The notes under the pieces were generated by a model that worked only from the letters and a program-made list of their open reading frames with translations, was not told the origin of the DNA and did no database searches. The position numbers were made by a program, and so were the translations under genes. From Streptomyces speibonae (GTDB taxonomy: Bacteria > Actinomycetota > Actinomycetes > Streptomycetales > Streptomycetaceae), in NCBI GenBank assembly GCA_000715605.1, contig KL568614.1, positions 95,024 through 100,771 of the forward strand: a stretch of DNA of 5,748 nucleotides, given 5' to 3'. Positions 5,144 to 5,748 of this stretch are shown one piece after another. The stretch's first letter is position 1. Every line of letters begins with the position of its first letter.

Positions 5144-5748
5144 CCCTCGCCCTCCTCGTCGAGCCACTCCCGCAGCTCCTCCCGCAGCGACCGCTGAAAG
5201 GCCGTGAGCAGCGCCTGCACCACGAGCGGATGCATCCGGGCGGACAGGGACCGCACATCCCGCGCGTCCTTGTCCGCCACGGCGTCGCGCAGCAGCCGCG
5301 ACAGCTCACGGGCCGCCGCGCGGGAGTGCTCGATGAGCGCGCCACGGGCGGCGAGGACCGTCTCGTGCGACAGCGGTACGTCCAGCAGCTCGACGCCGAG
5401 CCGCAACAGCCCGGCGTCGACCCGGAAGACCTCGCCGTCCGGCGTCTCCCCGGACCGCTCGACGACGTCCATCGCCGCCAGCCGCTTCAGGTCCTCCTCG
5501 CCCAGCGCACGCCCCGCGCGGCGCTCCAGCTCCCGGCGCGACACCGTCTCCGTCGCGCCGGGAGCCCAGGACGCCACCACGGCCCGCTGGACCGCCAGGT
5601 CACGCACGCTCAGGTCCGACGGCAGCTGACCCAGATAGCGTTCGATGGCCCCGAGCGTCATGCCCCGGCTCTGCAGCTCCTCGATGAGCTCCAGCCGGGC
5701 CAGATGCTCCCGCCCGTAGCGGCCGACCCGCCGCGGACCGATCACCGG
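5137..5748 (-). CDS. MerR-family transcriptional regulator (partial, N-terminal helix-turn-helix outside the window)
   Basis: The reading frame runs off the right edge; 204 codons are visible. The start GTG at 5745-5743 is unlikely to be real, because the visible protein opens in the middle of a MerR DNA-binding domain. PVIGPRRVGRYGREHLARL followed by ELIEELQSRGMTLGAIERYL corresponds to the wing and the second helical part of the domain. The first helix-turn-helix, usually about 35-40 residues ending near RYYERxGLLPP, would lie upstream. The remaining 160 or so residues are helical and charged, ending SLREELREWLDEEGEGR. There is no cysteine in the visible part, arguing against a metal or redox sensor of the MerR/CueR/SoxR kind. 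The ligand is unknown. A segment ETVSRRELERRAGRALGEED followed by LKRLAAMDVVERSG resembles a second winged-helix-like unit (inference). Its stop lies 6 bases from that of fadB. Control of the neighbouring fad genes is possible but not shown. Confidence 0.85.
   Translation of the reverse strand, partial: PVIGPRRVGRYGREHLARLELIEELQSRGMTLGAIERYLGQLPSDLSVRDLAVQRAVVASWAPGATETVSRRELERRAGRALGEEDLKRLAAMDVVERSGETPDGEVFRVDAGLLRLGVELLDVPLSHETVLAARGALIEHSRAAARELSRLLRDAVADKDARDVRSLSARMHPLVVQALLTAFQRSLREELREWLDEEGEGR

Noticed and set aside
5204..5629. 141-codon plus-strand frame inside the MerR gene
   Set aside because: Ser/Arg/Thr-rich translation with no motif; the minus strand here has clear MerR helix-turn-helix similarity.
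5743..5745. GTG as the true start of the MerR gene
   Set aside because: Starting here would remove the first DNA-binding helices of the family, and the frame stays open to the window edge, so the gene most likely begins outside.

Overview
The window is about 70% GC or higher by eye, with codons ending almost always in G or C, GTG starts and TGA stops. Together with the protein relatives (close matches to Mycobacterium and Streptomyces beta-oxidation enzymes), this points to an actinomycete chromosome, most probably Streptomyces. It looks like core metabolism: I see no insertion sequence, phage gene, CRISPR array, rRNA or tRNA.

Layout: (1) At the left edge, on the minus strand, is the first 51 codons of a Rossmann-fold oxidoreductase of the saccharopine dehydrogenase / trans-acting enoyl reductase type. 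(2) Divergent from it, at 246-380, is a 44-codon plus-strand ORF of unknown function with a strong Shine-Dalgarno sequence. (3) Positions 381-519 form a compact non-coding stretch. It holds a terminator-like hairpin, the palindrome CAAGCGCTTG, a plausible housekeeping-type promoter (TTGTGC, 17 bp, TAACAT), and several short inverted and direct repeats. (4) Three plus-strand genes follow in tight succession: an alpha-methylacyl-CoA racemase (520-1686), a FadA-type thiolase (1698-2912) and a FadB-type multifunctional enoyl-CoA hydratase / 3-hydroxyacyl-CoA dehydrogenase (2953-5130). (5) Converging on fadB with a 6-base gap is a MerR-family regulator on the minus strand. Its N-terminal DNA-binding half lies beyond the right edge.

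How it works together: FadB hydrates 2-enoyl-CoA and oxidises the resulting 3-hydroxyacyl-CoA, and FadA cleaves the 3-ketoacyl-CoA to acetyl-CoA and a shortened acyl-CoA. The two probably form an alpha2beta2 trifunctional enzyme like the mycobacterial one. The racemase interconverts (2R)- and (2S)-2-methylacyl-CoA, so the apparent operon could also handle alpha-methyl-branched acyl chains, whose oxidation needs the S epimer. Acyl-CoA synthetase and acyl-CoA dehydrogenase are not in the window.

I did not find a convincing unknown system. The points most worth a second look are the racemase-fadA-fadB arrangement, the KstR2-like palindrome and repeat-rich promoter in front of it, the inverted repeat built from the two convergent stop codons, and the small ORF.
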